A stretch of DNA of 64,000 nt from Nocardioides palaemonis (GTDB lineage Bacteria > Actinomycetota > Actinomycetes > Propionibacteriales > Nocardioidaceae), in assembly GCF_018275325.1 (NCBI RefSeq), contig NZ_JAGVQR010000003.1, forward strand, positions 124,001-188,000, written 5' to 3'. The notes beneath the pieces were generated by a model, which saw only the letters and a list, made by a program, of their open reading frames with translations, made no database searches and was not told the origin of the DNA. Numbering within the stretch: position 1 is the stretch's first letter; every line of letters begins with the position of its first letter. This document shows positions 23,545 to 32,622 of the stretch, piece by piece. Position numbers and translations under genes: made by a program.

Positions 23545-24786
23545 TCAGTCGACGAGGTCCCGGACCACGGCGTCGGCGAGCAGCCGACCGCGCGGCGTGA
23601 GCACGAGGCGCTCGGCGGCGAGCTCGACGAGACCGTCGGCGACGAGTCGGGCGACCTGCGCGCGGCCGGTGGCCTCGAGCGCCGACACCGGCAGGCCCTC
23701 GACCAGCCGGATCTCCAGCAGCACCCGCTCGACGCGCTGGTCGCGGTAGCCGAGCACCTCGCGGGCCAGCGCCGGGGAGACACCGCGGGCCAGCCGCTCG
23801 GCGTAGGCCGCCGGGTGCTTGACGTTCCACCACCGGGTGCCGCCGACGTGGGAGTGGGCGCCCGGCCCGACGCCCCACCAGTGGCCACCGGTCCAGTAGA
23901 GCAGGTTGTGCCGGCACCAGTGGTCGGGCGAGGTGGCCCAGTTCGACACCTCGTACCAGCCGAGACCGGCGGCTCCGAAGCGCTCGTCGGCGAGCTGGTA
24001 CTTGTCGGCCAGGTCGTCCTCGTCGGGCATCGGCAGCTCGCCGCGCGCGACCTGGCGCCCCATCGCGGTGCCGTCCTCGACGATGAGCGAGTAGGCGGAG
24101 ACGTGGTCGGGCTCGCAGGCGAGCGCTGCGTCGACCGAGGTCTCCCAGTCGGCCAGCGACTCCCCCGGCGTGCCGTAGATGAGGTCGAGGCTGACGTCCT
24201 CGAAGCCCGCCTGCCGCGCCCACTGCACCGCCGCCGGGACCCGCATCGGGTCGTGGGTGCGGTCCAGCGTGCGCAGGACGTGGTCGACGGCCGACTGCAT
24301 GCCGAAGCTGATCCGGTTGAAGCCGGCGGTGCGCAGCTCCTCGAGGTCCCACGCGGCGACGCTGTCGGGGTTGGCCTCGGTGGTGATCTCGACGTCGTCG
24401 ACCAGCCCGAACTCCGCGGCCGCGCTCGCCACGATCGCGCCGAGGTCGGCGGGCTTCAGCAGGGTCGGGGTGCCGCCGCCGAAGAAGATCGTCTCGATCG
24501 GGACGTCGCGGTGCCCGAGCACCTGCCGGGCGAAGCGGATCTCGCGGATCGCGGCCTCGGCGTACGACGAGCGGCTGGCGCCGACCTCGTCCCCCAGCTC
24601 GTGGGCGGTGTAGGTGTTGAAGTCGCAGTAGCCGCACCGCACGCTGCAGAACGGCACGTGGACGTAGAGGCCGAACGGCTTGCGGCCGAACTCGGCCCAT
24701 GCCTCGTCGGGCAGCAGGCCGTCCTCGGGGGCGACGTCGCCGTCGGGTTGAGCGGGGGGCACGCGGGTATCCAACCACGCGGGCAC
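23545..24786 (-). CDS. hemW: Radical SAM heme chaperone HemW
   Basis: 413 residues. The radical-SAM cluster motif C-x3-C-x2-C is VPFCSVRCGYCDF (C47, C51, C54), followed by IFFGGGTPTLL and the EANPDS strand typical of the HemN/HemW family. The extended C-terminal HemN domain is present. HemW-type proteins lack coproporphyrinogen oxidase activity and insert heme into respiratory enzymes; family assignment over true HemN rests on the CSVRCGYCDFNTY form (no CxxxCxxCxC). GTG at 24786; the next in-frame GTG (VPPAQPDG) is an alternative. Confidence 0.92.
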   Translation of the reverse strand: MPAWLDTRVPPAQPDGDVAPEDGLLPDEAWAEFGRKPFGLYVHVPFCSVRCGYCDFNTYTAHELGDEVGASRSSYAEAAIREIRFARQVLGHRDVPIETIFFGGGTPTLLKPADLGAIVASAAAEFGLVDDVEITTEANPDSVAAWDLEELRTAGFNRISFGMQSAVDHVLRTLDRTHDPMRVPAAVQWARQAGFEDVSLDLIYGTPGESLADWETSVDAALACEPDHVSAYSLIVEDGTAMGRQVARGELPMPDEDDLADKYQLADERFGAAGLGWYEVSNWATSPDHWCRHNLLYWTGGHWWGVGPGAHSHVGGTRWWNVKHPAAYAERLARGVSPALAREVLGYRDQRVERVLLEIRLVEGLPVSALEATGRAQVARLVADGLVELAAERLVLTPRGRLLADAVVRDLVD

Positions 24787-24809
24787 CCCCGCTCAGCAGT
24801 CCCGGTGGC

Positions 24810-26645
24810 TCAGGCGTACATCTCCTCGATGAGGGCCTGGTGGTTGTCCTCGACGACGTTGCGCTTGACCTTCATCGAGGGGGTGAGCTCACCCGACTCG
24901 ACCGTGAGGTCGTGGTCGAGGAGCTTCCACTTCTTGATCGTCTCCCAGCGGTTGAGGTGGCTGTTGAGGTCGTCGACGTAGTCGCCGACCATCTTCTGCA
25001 CCGCGTCGGAGCGGACGATGTCGGTGTAGGACGCGCCCTCCATGCCGTTCTCCGCGGCCCAGCCGGCCATCGCGTCCGGGTCGAGGGTCACCAGCGCGAC
25101 GCAGTAGTTGCGCTCGTTGCCGAAGACCATGAACTGGCTGGCGTAGGGGCACACGGCCTTGAACTTCGACTCGATCGCGGGCGGCGCGATGTACTTGCCG
25201 CCGGAGGTCTTGAACAGCTCCTTGATGCGGCCGGTGATGACGAGGTGGCCGTCGGCGTCGAGCGCACCCTTGTCACCGGTGTGCAGCCAGCCGTCGGAGG
25301 TCAGCGTGCGCGACGTCTCCTCCGGGAGGTTGTGGTAGCCGTCCATGACGCCCGGCCCCTTGATCATGATCTCGTCGTTGTCGCCGAGCTTGACCTCGCT
25401 GCCGGGGAACACCGGCCCCACCGTGCCGAACTTGTTGGCGTCGGGGTGGTTGACGAACGACCCGGCCGACGTCTCGGTGAGGCCGTAGCCCTCGAGGATC
25501 GTGATGCCCGCCGCGCCGAACCACTCGGCGATGTCGCGGTTGAGCGCCGCGGCGCCCGAGATGAAGAAGCGGACCCGTCCGCCGAAGCGGTCGCGGATCT
25601 TGGTGAAGACCAGCTTGTCGAACAGGCCGTGCTGCACCTTGAGCGCCAGCGGCACCGACTGCCCCTCGCGCTTGCGCCGCTCGACCTCGAGGCCGACCTC
25701 GAAGGCCTTCTTGAAGATCTTCTCCTTGGCGCCGCCCTCGGCGGCCTGCATGGTCACGATGCGACCGTGCGCCTTCTCGAAGATGCGCGGGGCCGCGCCC
25801 ATGAAGGTCGGCTTCACGACGCCCAGGTTGTCGACGATCTTGTCGACCCGCCCGTCGATCGCAGCGGCGAAGCCGCAGGCCATCTGCGTCGACATCAGCA
25901 CCTTGCCGAACGAGTGCGCCATCGGCAGCCAGCGGAACTCCAGGTCGCTCTCCGACAAGATGCCCTGCGCCCGGATCGCCTCGCCCTCGTAGACCCACGA
26001 CGAGTGCCGCAGCCGCACGCCCTTGGGCCGGCCGGTGGTGCCGGAGGTGTAGATGAGGGTGGCGAGCTGGTCGGGACGGATCGCCTGCGAGGTGGTGCGC
26101 ACGACGTCGGGCTGCTCGGCGAGCTTCTGGGCACCGAGCGCGGCGAGGTCGTCGAGGGTGATCACCCAGTCGCCGTCGGCCTTGCCGTCGAACGTCACGA
26201 CCTTGCTGACGTGCGGCAGCTCGGCGCGGTGCGCGGTGAGCTTGGCGAGCTGCTCGTCGTCCTCGGCGAACACGACGTGGCTCTCGGAGTCGCCGAGGAT
26301 GTAGACGGTGTCCTCGGCGTTGGTGCTCGGGTAGACCGTCGTGGTGGCGCCGGCGGCGCACATGATCGCCAGGTCGGCCAGGATCCACTCGTAGCGGGTG
26401 CCGGACGCGATGCCGACGCGCTGCTCGGGCTGCACGCCCAGTGCCATCAGACCGGCGGCGAGCGCCTCGACGCGGTCACCGGCCTGCTTCCAGGTCACCG
26501 ACTCCCACGCCTCCCCGCGGGGGAACCGGAAGGCCTCGGCGTCGGGGGTCGCGGTGACCCGGTCGAAGAACTGCACGGCGACGTTGGCCGGCATCGTGTC
26601 GAGGAAGCTGGTGTCGATCGGGACCGCCATCTGTGACTCACTCAT
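24810..26645 (-). CDS. Long-chain fatty-acid-CoA ligase (FadD15-like AMP-forming)
   Basis: 611 residues. The AMP-binding core motif LIYTSGTTGRPKG is at about 197-209, with the later motifs YGLTETSAGSF and WLHTGDKGALDADG and the C-terminal GGKYIAPPAIESK. The enzyme activates long-chain fatty acids through an acyl-AMP to acyl-CoA at the membrane. Length and motifs match the FadD15/FAA1-type group. ATG 26645 is chosen over further upstream frame extension, which is compositionally non-coding. A possible link with the methyl-branched fatty acid genes at 5.9-8.6 kb is only functional association; they are not adjacent. Confidence 0.92.
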   Translation of the reverse strand: MSESQMAVPIDTSFLDTMPANVAVQFFDRVTATPDAEAFRFPRGEAWESVTWKQAGDRVEALAAGLMALGVQPEQRVGIASGTRYEWILADLAIMCAAGATTTVYPSTNAEDTVYILGDSESHVVFAEDDEQLAKLTAHRAELPHVSKVVTFDGKADGDWVITLDDLAALGAQKLAEQPDVVRTTSQAIRPDQLATLIYTSGTTGRPKGVRLRHSSWVYEGEAIRAQGILSESDLEFRWLPMAHSFGKVLMSTQMACGFAAAIDGRVDKIVDNLGVVKPTFMGAAPRIFEKAHGRIVTMQAAEGGAKEKIFKKAFEVGLEVERRKREGQSVPLALKVQHGLFDKLVFTKIRDRFGGRVRFFISGAAALNRDIAEWFGAAGITILEGYGLTETSAGSFVNHPDANKFGTVGPVFPGSEVKLGDNDEIMIKGPGVMDGYHNLPEETSRTLTSDGWLHTGDKGALDADGHLVITGRIKELFKTSGGKYIAPPAIESKFKAVCPYASQFMVFGNERNYCVALVTLDPDAMAGWAAENGMEGASYTDIVRSDAVQKMVGDYVDDLNSHLNRWETIKKWKLLDHDLTVESGELTPSMKVKRNVVEDNHQALIEEMYA

Positions 26646-26783
26646 TCCGTCGGGGCGAGGCGCGCGCACGCCTCGTTGCGGGTGGGGCTGCTGACTTGGG
26701 CTGTAACCTAGATCACTGGGTTTACCCGGCGGTAGCAAACTCGCCCATTTCGTCCGCCTGACGGGACCGCACCGGCCGTGAGG

Positions 26784-27716
26784 TCAGTCCTGCACGGCCT
26801 TGGTGATCGCGATGCACCGGGTGATCCAGTCCTGCTCGTCGGCGTCGAGCGCGCGGCCGGCGGCCCGGGCGTCCTGCACGGTCCAGCCGGCGTTGACGAC
26901 CATCCGCACCACGACCCAGTCACGCGCCCGCTCCTCGTCGAGGCCGCCCGCGTCGACGAGGGCGTGGAAGCGGCGGCGCAGCCCGTCACGCAGCGAGCCG
27001 ACGGCGAGCGGCCCGGTCAGCTCGTCCATCCGGTTCCACAGCATCGGCGCCGGCTCGTAGTGCGGGTCGCCGGCCATCGGCTTGGGGTCGATCGCGAGCC
27101 ACTCCCCCGCGTCGTCGGCCAGGACGTTGGCGTAGTGCAGGTCGCCGTGCACGACGACCGGGTCCGGGGCGTCGGCCAGCAGGTCGCGCCCGAGGGACAG
27201 CGCCTGCTCGACGTAGCGACGCGGGACCGGGATGTCGCGGCCGAGGTCGTCGAGCTCGCGCAGCCACCGCTCGACGTACGACGCGACGCTCGCCAGCTGG
27301 GGCAGCGCCGGCACGTGCAGGCGGCCGTAGAGCCCGCCGACGACCTCGCAGGCCTCGACGTCCCAGGCGTCGGCGAGGTCGGGCCCCGGCAGCCAGTCCA
27401 GCAGCAGCGCCCGGCGGCGCGGGTCGGCCCGGCGCAGGCGGACCGCGCCGTCGCCGCCCCACCGCTGCAGGGCCAGGCCCTCGTGCCGCGACTCGTCGTC
27501 GCCGTCGAAGGTGACCTTGAGGCCGCCGGGCACCCCGTCGGCGTCGGTGACCGGGACGACGAGCGAGCAGTAGCCGTGCCGGCTCGGGCCGGTCGGCGCC
27601 AGGTGCCACTCGTGCAGCAGGTCCGCGGCGAGCCGCGGCAGCCGGTCGAGCCAGGCGCCCCAGTCCTCGCCGAGCGCGCGCTGGTCGAGCAGGTCGTCGG
27701 GGATGGTGACGGGCAC
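26784..27716 (-). CDS. Aminoglycoside/hydroxyurea kinase-like protein (APH(6)/Hur family)
   Basis: 310 residues. The phosphotransferase catalytic loop VVHGDLHYANVL and the metal-binding AIDPKPMAGDPHYE define the APH_6_hur group, which includes streptomycin 6-phosphotransferases. Most chromosomal actinobacterial members have no demonstrated resistance role. GTG 27716 is 6 nt after TAGGCT, part of a palindromic -10 shared with the divergent gene at 27740. Terminal residues ITRCIAITKAVQD end normally. Resistance cannot be claimed from sequence alone. Confidence 0.82.
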   Translation of the reverse strand: MPVTIPDDLLDQRALGEDWGAWLDRLPRLAADLLHEWHLAPTGPSRHGYCSLVVPVTDADGVPGGLKVTFDGDDESRHEGLALQRWGGDGAVRLRRADPRRRALLLDWLPGPDLADAWDVEACEVVGGLYGRLHVPALPQLASVASYVERWLRELDDLGRDIPVPRRYVEQALSLGRDLLADAPDPVVVHGDLHYANVLADDAGEWLAIDPKPMAGDPHYEPAPMLWNRMDELTGPLAVGSLRDGLRRRFHALVDAGGLDEERARDWVVVRMVVNAGWTVQDARAAGRALDADEQDWITRCIAITKAVQD

Positions 27717-27722
27717 GACGCG

Positions 27723-27732
27723 AGCCTAGGCT
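27723..27732. promoter_or_regulatory. Palindromic bidirectional -10 element
   Basis: AGCCTAGGCT reads as TAGGCT on both strands. On the minus strand 6 nt separate it from the GTG at 27716; on the plus strand 7 nt separate it from the ATG at 27740. Both divergent genes would be leaderless from one shared -10. Confidence 0.55.
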
Positions 27733-27739
27733 GGGCGGC

Positions 27740-28186
27740 ATGAGGGAGCAGCCGTGGTCCGACGAGCAGGCGACGCACGGCAGGATCCTCGTGCTGAGCG
27801 ACAACCCGATCGCCCGCGCGATCGCGGCGATCGCCGCGACCGTCGGCCGTGACGTCGTGGTGGTCGCCGAGGACGACGGTGGGCCGGGGCTCGACCCACG
27901 ACCCGGCGACGCCGTGGTGCTGTGCGACCACGACGCCCCGGACGCTCCGGCGGTGCTGCGCGCCGCGCTCGCCTCGGAGGCGGCCTACGTCGCGATGATG
28001 GCCAGCCGGCGCCGTGCGGCCGGCCTGGTCGAGCAGCTGCGCGAGGAGGGCGTGGACACCACCACGCTGCACGTGCCGGCCGGGCACGACCTCGGGGGCA
28101 AGGGGCCCGGGGAGATCGCGCTGTCCGTGGTCGCCGAGGTCGTCGCCGAGTCCTACGGCCGCTCCGGCGGACCGATGCGCGGCTGA
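27740..28186 (+). CDS. Stand-alone XdhC C-terminal (Rossmann) domain protein
   Basis: 148 residues. The sequence matches only the C-terminal domain of XdhC/CoxI molybdenum-cofactor maturation proteins: HDAPDAPAVLRAALASEAAY, then MMASRRRAAGL and LHVPAGHDLGGKGPGEIALS, ending VVAEVVAESYGR. The N-terminal XdhC domain with its catalytic Cys region is missing, and no xanthine dehydrogenase or Mo-cofactor gene is nearby. Role unknown; it may bind a nucleotide. It is followed after 3 bp by a winged-helix gene, likely the same transcript. Confidence 0.75.
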   Translation: MREQPWSDEQATHGRILVLSDNPIARAIAAIAATVGRDVVVVAEDDGGPGLDPRPGDAVVLCDHDAPDAPAVLRAALASEAAYVAMMASRRRAAGLVEQLREEGVDTTTLHVPAGHDLGGKGPGEIALSVVAEVVAESYGRSGGPMRG

Positions 28187-28189
28187 GAC

Positions 28190-29302
28190 GTGCCGCTCAC
28201 CTGGGACGACCTGGCGGCCGCGGCGCTCGCGCGTCAGTTCCCCGACGACCCGGCAGACGACCGTCCGGGTGAGGTCGCGTCGCACGCCGCGCTCATCGGG
28301 CCGGTGCAGTCCCAGACCGCGCGCTCGCCCTTCCTCGCCCTCGCCGCCCGGTTCCCCGGCACCACCCGGGCCGAGGTCGAGGACGCCTACGACGCGGGGA
28401 CGCTGGTGCGCGGCAGCACCGTGCGCGGGACCGTGCACACCGCGACACCGGCGCAGTACGCCGCCCTCGGTGCTGCCACGCGCGTCGGCCAGCGCACCCT
28501 CTGGCGGCGGCTGCTGCGCCTCGAGCGGTCGCGGCTCGAGGACCTGTGGGACGACACCGAGGCGTTCGCCGACGCGTGGCGCACCCCCGACGAGCTCCAG
28601 CAGCACCTGCACGCGTGGCTGGTGGAGCACGAGGGTCGCGACGACGTGACCGGGACGCAGCAAGGGCGCTACCTCGCCTTCGGCCACGGTGGGCTGGTGC
28701 GCCGCCCGGTCAACGGCGACTGGGCGGGGCAGGGCGCGCCGGAGTACCGCACCCTGCGCCCGGACGTGGCAGCCACGCTGGGCGACGCCGCGCTGCTCCA
28801 CCTGCGCAGCCACGGCCCGGCGTCGCGGCACGACCTCGCGTGGTGGTCCGGGCTCGGGCTCCGGGTCGTCGACGGGCTGCTCGCCGACCTCGGCGAGCTG
28901 GTCTGCGAGGAGGGACCGGACGGCAGGACCTACGTCGACCTGCCCGGCTCCCCGGCACCCCGCGGGGTCGACGGCGTGCGGCTGCTCCCCGAGTTCGACG
29001 CCCTGATGTGCGGCTACGAGCCCTCCGCCCGCGTGCGCTTCGCCGAGGCCCACCACCTCCAGCGGCTGTGGTCGGGCGCGAACGGGCTGCTGCTGCCGCC
29101 GCTGCTCGTGGACGGCCGGATCACCGGCTACTGGCGCTCGACCGGCACCACCCGTCGCCGCCCGCTCGAGGTCGTGTGGTTCGCGCGCACCCGGCGCCCG
29201 CGCCGCGACGAGCTCGACGCACCGGTCGCCGCGCTGGAGGCGGCGCTCGACATCACCGTCACCACCCTCACCTTCACCCGCGAGGACGTCCCGCGTCCCT
29301 GA
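28190..29302 (+). CDS. Winged-helix DNA-binding-domain protein (HTH_42/AlkZ-like)
   Basis: 370 residues matching the HTH_42 (formerly DUF1006) superfamily, which includes the DNA glycosylases AlkZ and YcaQ. Visible are IGPVQSQTARSPFLALAARF, with a QSQ triplet where catalytic members have Q-x-Q/D, TVRGTVHTATPAQYAALG, and the C-terminal FDALMCGYEPSARVRF and RPLEVVWFARTRRP. A role in removing bulky or alkylated bases is possible but not shown. GTG 28190 follows the XdhC-like gene by 3 bp. The 3' end overlaps the frameshifted esterase by about 29 bp. Confidence 0.78.
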   Translation: MPLTWDDLAAAALARQFPDDPADDRPGEVASHAALIGPVQSQTARSPFLALAARFPGTTRAEVEDAYDAGTLVRGSTVRGTVHTATPAQYAALGAATRVGQRTLWRRLLRLERSRLEDLWDDTEAFADAWRTPDELQQHLHAWLVEHEGRDDVTGTQQGRYLAFGHGGLVRRPVNGDWAGQGAPEYRTLRPDVAATLGDAALLHLRSHGPASRHDLAWWSGLGLRVVDGLLADLGELVCEEGPDGRTYVDLPGSPAPRGVDGVRLLPEFDALMCGYEPSARVRFAEAHHLQRLWSGANGLLLPPLLVDGRITGYWRSTGTTRRRPLEVVWFARTRRPRRDELDAPVAALEAALDITVTTLTFTREDVPRP

Positions 29303-30126
29303 CCTCCGCGGCGACAGCGCCATCGTGGCCCGCGCCCGGGCCGGGTCCTCGGTGAGGAAGTAGTGGTCGACCCCGGGCGTGGTGTCGTGCACCACCCGCA
29401 CCCCGGCCGCGCGCAGCCGGGTGGCGTACGCATCGCCCTCGGCCCGCAGCACGTCGCGCTCGGCCGTCAGGACGACCGCCGGCGGCAGCCCGGCGAGGTC
29501 GTCGGCCAGCAGCGGTGACGCGTACGGCTCGCGGCGGGACGCCGGGTCGGGCAGGTAGACCCGGCGCACCAGCCGGCGCAGGTCCGGCGAGATCATGCCG
29601 CGGTCGTCGTCGCGCGGATCGGCGGAGAGGTCGAGCGCCGGGATGCCGAGCACCTGGAGCGTCGGCGTGAACGAGCCGGTGTCACGGGCCTGCAGCGCGA
29701 CCGACGCCGCCATCCCGCCGCCGGAGCTGAAGCCGCCGACCGACACCGGCGTCCCGTCGGCGGCGAGCGCGGCAGCGACGTCGTGGGCCTGGTGCTGGGC
29801 GACCGGGTAGGCGACCCGCGGGGCGACCTCGAAGTCCACGTTGGCCACGACGACGCCAGCGGTCGCGGCGAGGTAGCGGCACCACCAGTCGTCCATCCCC
29901 GGGTGCCGCATCAGCCACGCCCCGCCGTGCAGGTGGACGTGCACCGGGAGGTCGCCCGGACCGGGTCGGTGGAGGTGGACCGGGACCGGCCCGTGACGGG
30001 TCGCGACCGTCGTCCGCTCCGGACGCGGCAGGTCGTCCCGGCGAAGCGCAGTCCCTCGCCGTAGGACACGGTGAAGCGGGCGGTGGCGCGGATGGCCTCG
30101 ACGCGGAGGCGGTCGGCGAGTCGCAC
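29274..30126 (-). pseudogene. Alpha/beta-hydrolase (esterase/lipase), disrupted by two single-base frameshifts
   Basis: The family sequence is split over three frames. From GTG 30126 a first segment (VRLADRLRVEAIRATARF) reads to about 30038 (GLRFAG); a one-base loss in a G run moves it to a second frame that holds the core: HLHGGAWLMRHPGMDDW (oxyanion HGG), GGFSSGGGMAASVAL (GxSxG nucleophile), LPPAVVLTAERDVLRAEGD and GVDHYFLTEDP (Asp and His). Near 29315 a second shift is needed to give the normal ending MALVAAEVRDAGRPRG and a stop at 29274; without it the frame runs on for hundreds of codons. The product resembles HSL-type carboxylesterases. It lies downstream of lepA-hutD. Confidence 0.75.
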
Positions 30127-30161
30127 GCCGGGTCTTCGCCGCGGTGGCCGGACCGGATGGG

Positions 30162-30656
30162 TCAGGAGCGCTCGACGGTGACGACCGCGACCGTGCAGCG
30201 TCCGGCGACCTCGCCCGGTCCGACGACGAGGCTGCGGGCGTCGGGGCCGGTGAGGACGTAGGCCGCCTGGTCGTCGGCCAGTGGCAGGGCGGAGCCGCGG
30301 CCGAGCTCGAGCACCGTCACGTGGGTCGAGACCCCCGGGTCGGCGACGACGTTGAGCGCGCGCACCGGACCCCCGGGCAGCCGCGCCTCGACGGCGTCGT
30401 CGCCGGAGAACGCGAACGGGCGCTGCGGCTCGACGACGGCCGGCTGGCCGGCGACCAGCAGGTCGAGGACGGTGCCCTCGACGAGCGTCAGCAGCCGGCG
30501 ACGGCCCGGGAACGCCGAGAACGGACCCTCGGTCGCGATGTCGGCGAGGCTGATCCGCCAGGCGCCGTCGTCGGCGACCAGCAGCTCACGGGTCGTACCT
30601 GCCCCGTTGGCCCACGGCTGCGGCGCGACCTCGTCGCTCCGGACGACCCGGGCCAC
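30162..30656 (-). CDS. HutD/Ves-family cupin-like protein
   Basis: 164 residues matching the HutD family: QPWANGAGTTRELLVA at the N-terminus, WRISLADIATEGPFSAFPG, then RALNVVADPGVSTHV. HutD is a small bicupin protein found in histidine-utilisation loci, where it may tune flux through formylglutamate; Ves is the E. coli relative. No hut gene is present here. The GTG start overlaps the last base of the lepA stop (one shared base), so it is translationally coupled to lepA. Confidence 0.83.
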   Translation of the reverse strand: MARVVRSDEVAPQPWANGAGTTRELLVADDGAWRISLADIATEGPFSAFPGRRRLLTLVEGTVLDLLVAGQPAVVEPQRPFAFSGDDAVEARLPGGPVRALNVVADPGVSTHVTVLELGRGSALPLADDQAAYVLTGPDARSLVVGPGEVAGRCTVAVVTVERS

Positions 30657-32530
30657 TACTTCTTGCCGGCCTTCTCCGCGGGCTGCGTGGTCGACAGCGC
30701 GGCGACGAACGCCTCCGGCGGGACCTCGACGGAGCCGATGTTCTTCATCCGCTTCTTGCCGGCCTTCTGCTTCTCCAGCAGCTTGCGCTTGCGGCTGATG
30801 TCACCGCCGTAGCACTTGGCGAGGACGTCCTTGCGGATCGCGCGGATGGTCTCGCGGGCGATGACGCGAGCGCCGATGGCGGCCTGGATCGGGACCTCGA
30901 ACTGCTGGCGCGGGATCAGGTCCTTGAGCTTGCCGGCCATCATCACGCCGTAGGAGTACGCCGCGTCGCGGTGGATGATCGCGCTGAACGCGTCGACCGG
31001 CTCGCCCTGGAGCAGGATGTCGACCTTCACCAGGTCGGCGGCCTGGTCGCCCGAGCGCTCGTAGTCGAGCGAGGCGTAGCCCTTGGTGCGCGACTTGAGC
31101 TGGTCGAAGAAGTCGAAGACGATCTCGCCCATCGGCAGCGTGTAGCGCATCTCGACGCGGTCCTCGGAGAGGTAGTCCATCCCCTGGAGGCTGCCGCGCT
31201 TGAGCTGGCACAGCTCCATGATCGTGCCGATGAAGTCCGACGGCGCGAGGATGGTGGCCTTGACGACCGGCTCGCGGACCTCGGCGACCTTGCCGTCGGG
31301 GTACTCGCTGGGGTTGGTGACCTCGTGCTCGGCGCCGTCGTCCATGACGACCTGGTAGACCACGTTGGGCGCGGTCGAGATCAGGTCGAGGTTGAACTCG
31401 CGCTCGAGGCGGTCGCGGGTGATCTCCATGTGGAGCAGACCGAGGAAACCGCAGCGGAAGCCGAACCCGAGCGCGCCGGAGGTCTCCGGCTCGTAGGTGA
31501 GCGCCGCGTCGTTGAGCTGGAGCTTCTCCAGCGCGTCGCGCAGGCCCGGGTAGTCGTCGCCGTCGATCGGGTAGAGGCCGGCGTAGACCATCGGGTTGGG
31601 GTGCTTGTAGCCGCCGAGCGACTCGGTCGCGCCGTGGTGCTGGGAGGTGACGGTGTCACCGACGCGCGACTGGCGCACGTCCTTCACGCCGGTGATCAGG
31701 TAGCCGACCTCGCCGACGCCGATCTCGCCGGCCTTCACCGGCTCGGGGCTGATCACGCCGACCTCGAGCATCTCGTGCACCGCGTTGGTCGACATCATCT
31801 TGATCCGGTCGCGGTGGGTGAGCTTGCCGTCGACGACGCGGACGTAGGTGACGACGCCGCGGTAGGTGTCGTAGACCGAGTCGAAGATCAGCGCCCGCGG
31901 CGGGGCGTCGGCGTCGCCGACCGGGGCCGGGGTCTGCTTGACGATCTCGTTGAGGAGCGCCTCGACGCCGACGCCGGTCTTGGCGCTGGTCAGCAGCACG
32001 TCCTCCGGCTCGCAGCCGACCAGGCCGGCGAGCTCGGCGGCGTACTTCTCCACGTTGGCGCTGGGCAGGTCGATCTTGTTGAGCACCGGGATGATGTGGA
32101 GGTCGGCGCCCATGGCGAGGTAGAGGTTGGCCAACGTCTGGGCCTCGATGCCCTGGGCGGCGTCGACCAGGAGGATCGCCGCCTCACAGGCCTCGAGGCT
32201 GCGCGAGACCTCGTAGGTGAAGTCGACGTGGCCGGGGGTGTCGATCATGTTGAGCACGTAGGTGCCGGGCTCGGCCCCCTCGGCGTTGTCGGCGGGCACC
32301 GTCCAGGGCATCCGCACGGCCTGGCTCTTGATCGTGATGCCGCGCTCGCGCTCGATGTCCATCCGGTCGAGGTACTGCGCGCGCGAGGCTCGCTCGTCGA
32401 CCACGCCGGTCAGCTGCAGCATCCGGTCGGCCAGCGTCGACTTGCCGTGGTCGATGTGCGCGATGATGCAGAAGTTGCGGATGACCGAGGGGTCGGTCGA
32501 GCCGGGCTGCGGCGCGTTGGTGAGGCTCAC
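30656..32530 (-). CDS. lepA: Elongation factor 4 (LepA)
   Basis: 624 residues, normal length. LepA is a ribosome-dependent GTPase that acts on initiation/elongation and back-translocation. G1 is AHIDHGKS (about 24-31), then [16 protein letters not shown], and the LepA-specific C-terminal domain including [20 protein letters not shown] followed by [19 protein letters not shown] 32530 ([10 protein letters not shown]) is preferred; the reading frame upstream is non-homologous and overlaps the divergent transporter promoter. It heads lepA-hutD-(esterase). Confidence 0.95.
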   Translation of the reverse strand: MSLTNAPQPGSTDPSVIRNFCIIAHIDHGKSTLADRMLQLTGVVDERASRAQYLDRMDIERERGITIKSQAVRMPWTVPADNAEGAEPGTYVLNMIDTPGHVDFTYEVSRSLEACEAAILLVDAAQGIEAQTLANLYLAMGADLHIIPVLNKIDLPSANVEKYAAELAGLVGCEPEDVLLTSAKTGVGVEALLNEIVKQTPAPVGDADAPPRALIFDSVYDTYRGVVTYVRVVDGKLTHRDRIKMMSTNAVHEMLEVGVISPEPVKAGEIGVGEVGYLITGVKDVRQSRVGDTVTSQHHGATESLGGYKHPNPMVYAGLYPIDGDDYPGLRDALEKLQLNDAALTYEPETSGALGFGFRCGFLGLLHMEITRDRLEREFNLDLISTAPNVVYQVVMDDGAEHEVTNPSEYPDGKVAEVREPVVKATILAPSDFIGTIMELCQLKRGSLQGMDYLSEDRVEMRYTLPMGEIVFDFFDQLKSRTKGYASLDYERSGDQAADLVKVDILLQGEPVDAFSAIIHRDAAYSYGVMMAGKLKDLIPRQQFEVPIQAAIGARVIARETIRAIRKDVLAKCYGGDISRKRKLLEKQKAGKKRMKNIGSVEVPPEAFVAALSTTQPAEKAGKK

Positions 32531-32610
32531 GGACTGCTTTCGGGAGTACGACGGCGGGGTCGCGCCATTCTTCCACGCAGCCCCGGCCCCGCCGAACCGA
32601 CGACGCTCGC

Positions 32611-32616
32611 TAGCGT
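32611..32616 (+). promoter_or_regulatory. -10 hexamer TAGCGT of EamA transporter gene
   Basis: TAGCGT, 6 nt before the GTG at 32623. Confidence 0.45.
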
Positions 32617-32622
32617 GCAGCG

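Noticed and set aside
26784..27716. Calling the APH(6)-like gene a streptomycin resistance determinant
   Set aside because: The catalytic motifs support a kinase only; many chromosomal members have no resistance activity and there is no mobile context.
27017..29944. A 975-codon minus-strand frame covering the esterase core
   Set aside because: It continues far past the esterase's natural end through the antisense of two other genes; it is explained by the frameshift near 29315.
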